64,000 bases of DNA from the NCBI RefSeq assembly GCF_003813905.1, contig NZ_RPFJ01000003.1, positions 5,001 through 69,000 on the forward strand. The letters are read 5' to 3'. Below the pieces are notes generated by a model that made no database searches, had not been told where the DNA came from, and saw only the letters and a program-made list of their open reading frames with translations. The stretch comes from Aureibaculum marinum (GTDB lineage: Bacteria; Bacteroidota; Bacteroidia; Flavobacteriales; Flavobacteriaceae). Each line of letters opens with the position of its first letter. Positions within the stretch are counted from its first letter, which is position 1. Below, piece after piece: positions 63,922 through 64,000 of this stretch. Position numbers and translations under genes: made by a program.

Positions 63922-64000
63922 TTATTCCATTTTTGGCTTACTTTGCTCTGTAGAGTAAACATGCACATCTCTTTGAGGAAATGGAATTGAAATATTATGC
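63922..64000 (-). CDS. MscS-family mechanosensitive channel, C-terminal end (partial)
   Basis: A minus-strand frame entering from the right edge reads HNISIPFPQRDVHVYSTEQ then SKPKME and stops at 63922-63924. PFPQRDVH is a hallmark of the C-terminal cytoplasmic domain of MscS channels, which release ions under hypo-osmotic shock. Only 26 codons are in the window. It lies 71 nt upstream of the sigma-54 activator gene on the same strand. Confidence 0.8.
   Translation of the reverse strand, partial: HNISIPFPQRDVHVYSTEQSKPKME

Overview
The window is chromosomal DNA from a Bacteroidota bacterium, most probably a member of the Flavobacteriaceae. It is AT-rich, most stop codons are TAA, and many genes are preceded by the Bacteroidota -7 promoter box TAnnTTTG. 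Typical flavobacterial genes are present: DUF4295 beside rpmG/rpmB, bshC for bacillithiol, DUF6952 beside thioredoxin, menaquinone genes, and LysM/PBP1 and TPR-histidine-kinase proteins. Nearly everything is core genome. I saw no phage, integrase, transposase, CRISPR array, plasmid function or clear genomic island.

Layout. 1-1.2 kb: 5' end of a 16S rRNA gene (minus strand) with two tandem promoters and a leader containing a tRNA-like T-arm/acceptor hairpin. 1.2-4.5 kb: thrS-infC-rpmI-rplT; infC appears to start at AUA. 4.7-12.2 kb: HAD phosphatase, YjbQ, SulP transporter with an odd repeat insert, M14 peptidase, NUDIX, pyrE, SRPBCC and birA. 12.3-17.7 kb: a plus-strand run rsfS-ftsH-LUD-cdsA-psd-ACBP-YceI covering ribosome silencing, membrane proteolysis and phospholipid synthesis. 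17.8-22.8 kb: aquaporin, a NqrM-like four-cysteine protein, glycosyltransferase and sigma factor (overlapping), Nramp, lipA. 22.8-31.8 kb: a possible sigma-54-driven short RNA, a UbiA-like protein, gcvP, DUF1275, rlmF, pdhA and pdhC. LipA (lipoate synthesis) and PdhC (lipoylated E2) belong to linked chemistry.

31.9-44.6 kb: NTF2-like protein, a decayed FAD-linked oxidase, LysM/PBP1 protein, guaA, NUDIX, bshC, rimO, a two-component pair, a small lipoprotein and a LytTR regulator. 44.6-45.26 kb is the least explained part: a perfect 50-bp palindrome, two hairpin-ended candidate RNAs and a small reading frame broken by TGA. 45.3-58.3 kb: ftsY, DUF4295, rpmG, rpmB, cinA, two M28 peptidases, CYTH, FAH-family, purU, menB, a degenerate esterase, menD and PPK2. 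58.6-64 kb: an oxidative-stress area with katG (interrupted by one in-frame TGA), DUF6952, thioredoxin, peroxiredoxin, an NtrC-type regulator without a DNA-binding domain, and the C-terminus of an MscS channel.

Functionally the window combines translation (thrS, infC, L20/L35, L28/L33, rsfS, rimO, rlmF), central metabolism (PDH, glycine cleavage, lipoate, purine and pyrimidine synthesis, menaquinone), membrane biogenesis and redox defence. No clearly new multi-gene system is visible. The best leads are the 44.6-45.25 kb intergenic region, the TGA in katG, and the short transcript predicted after lipA.
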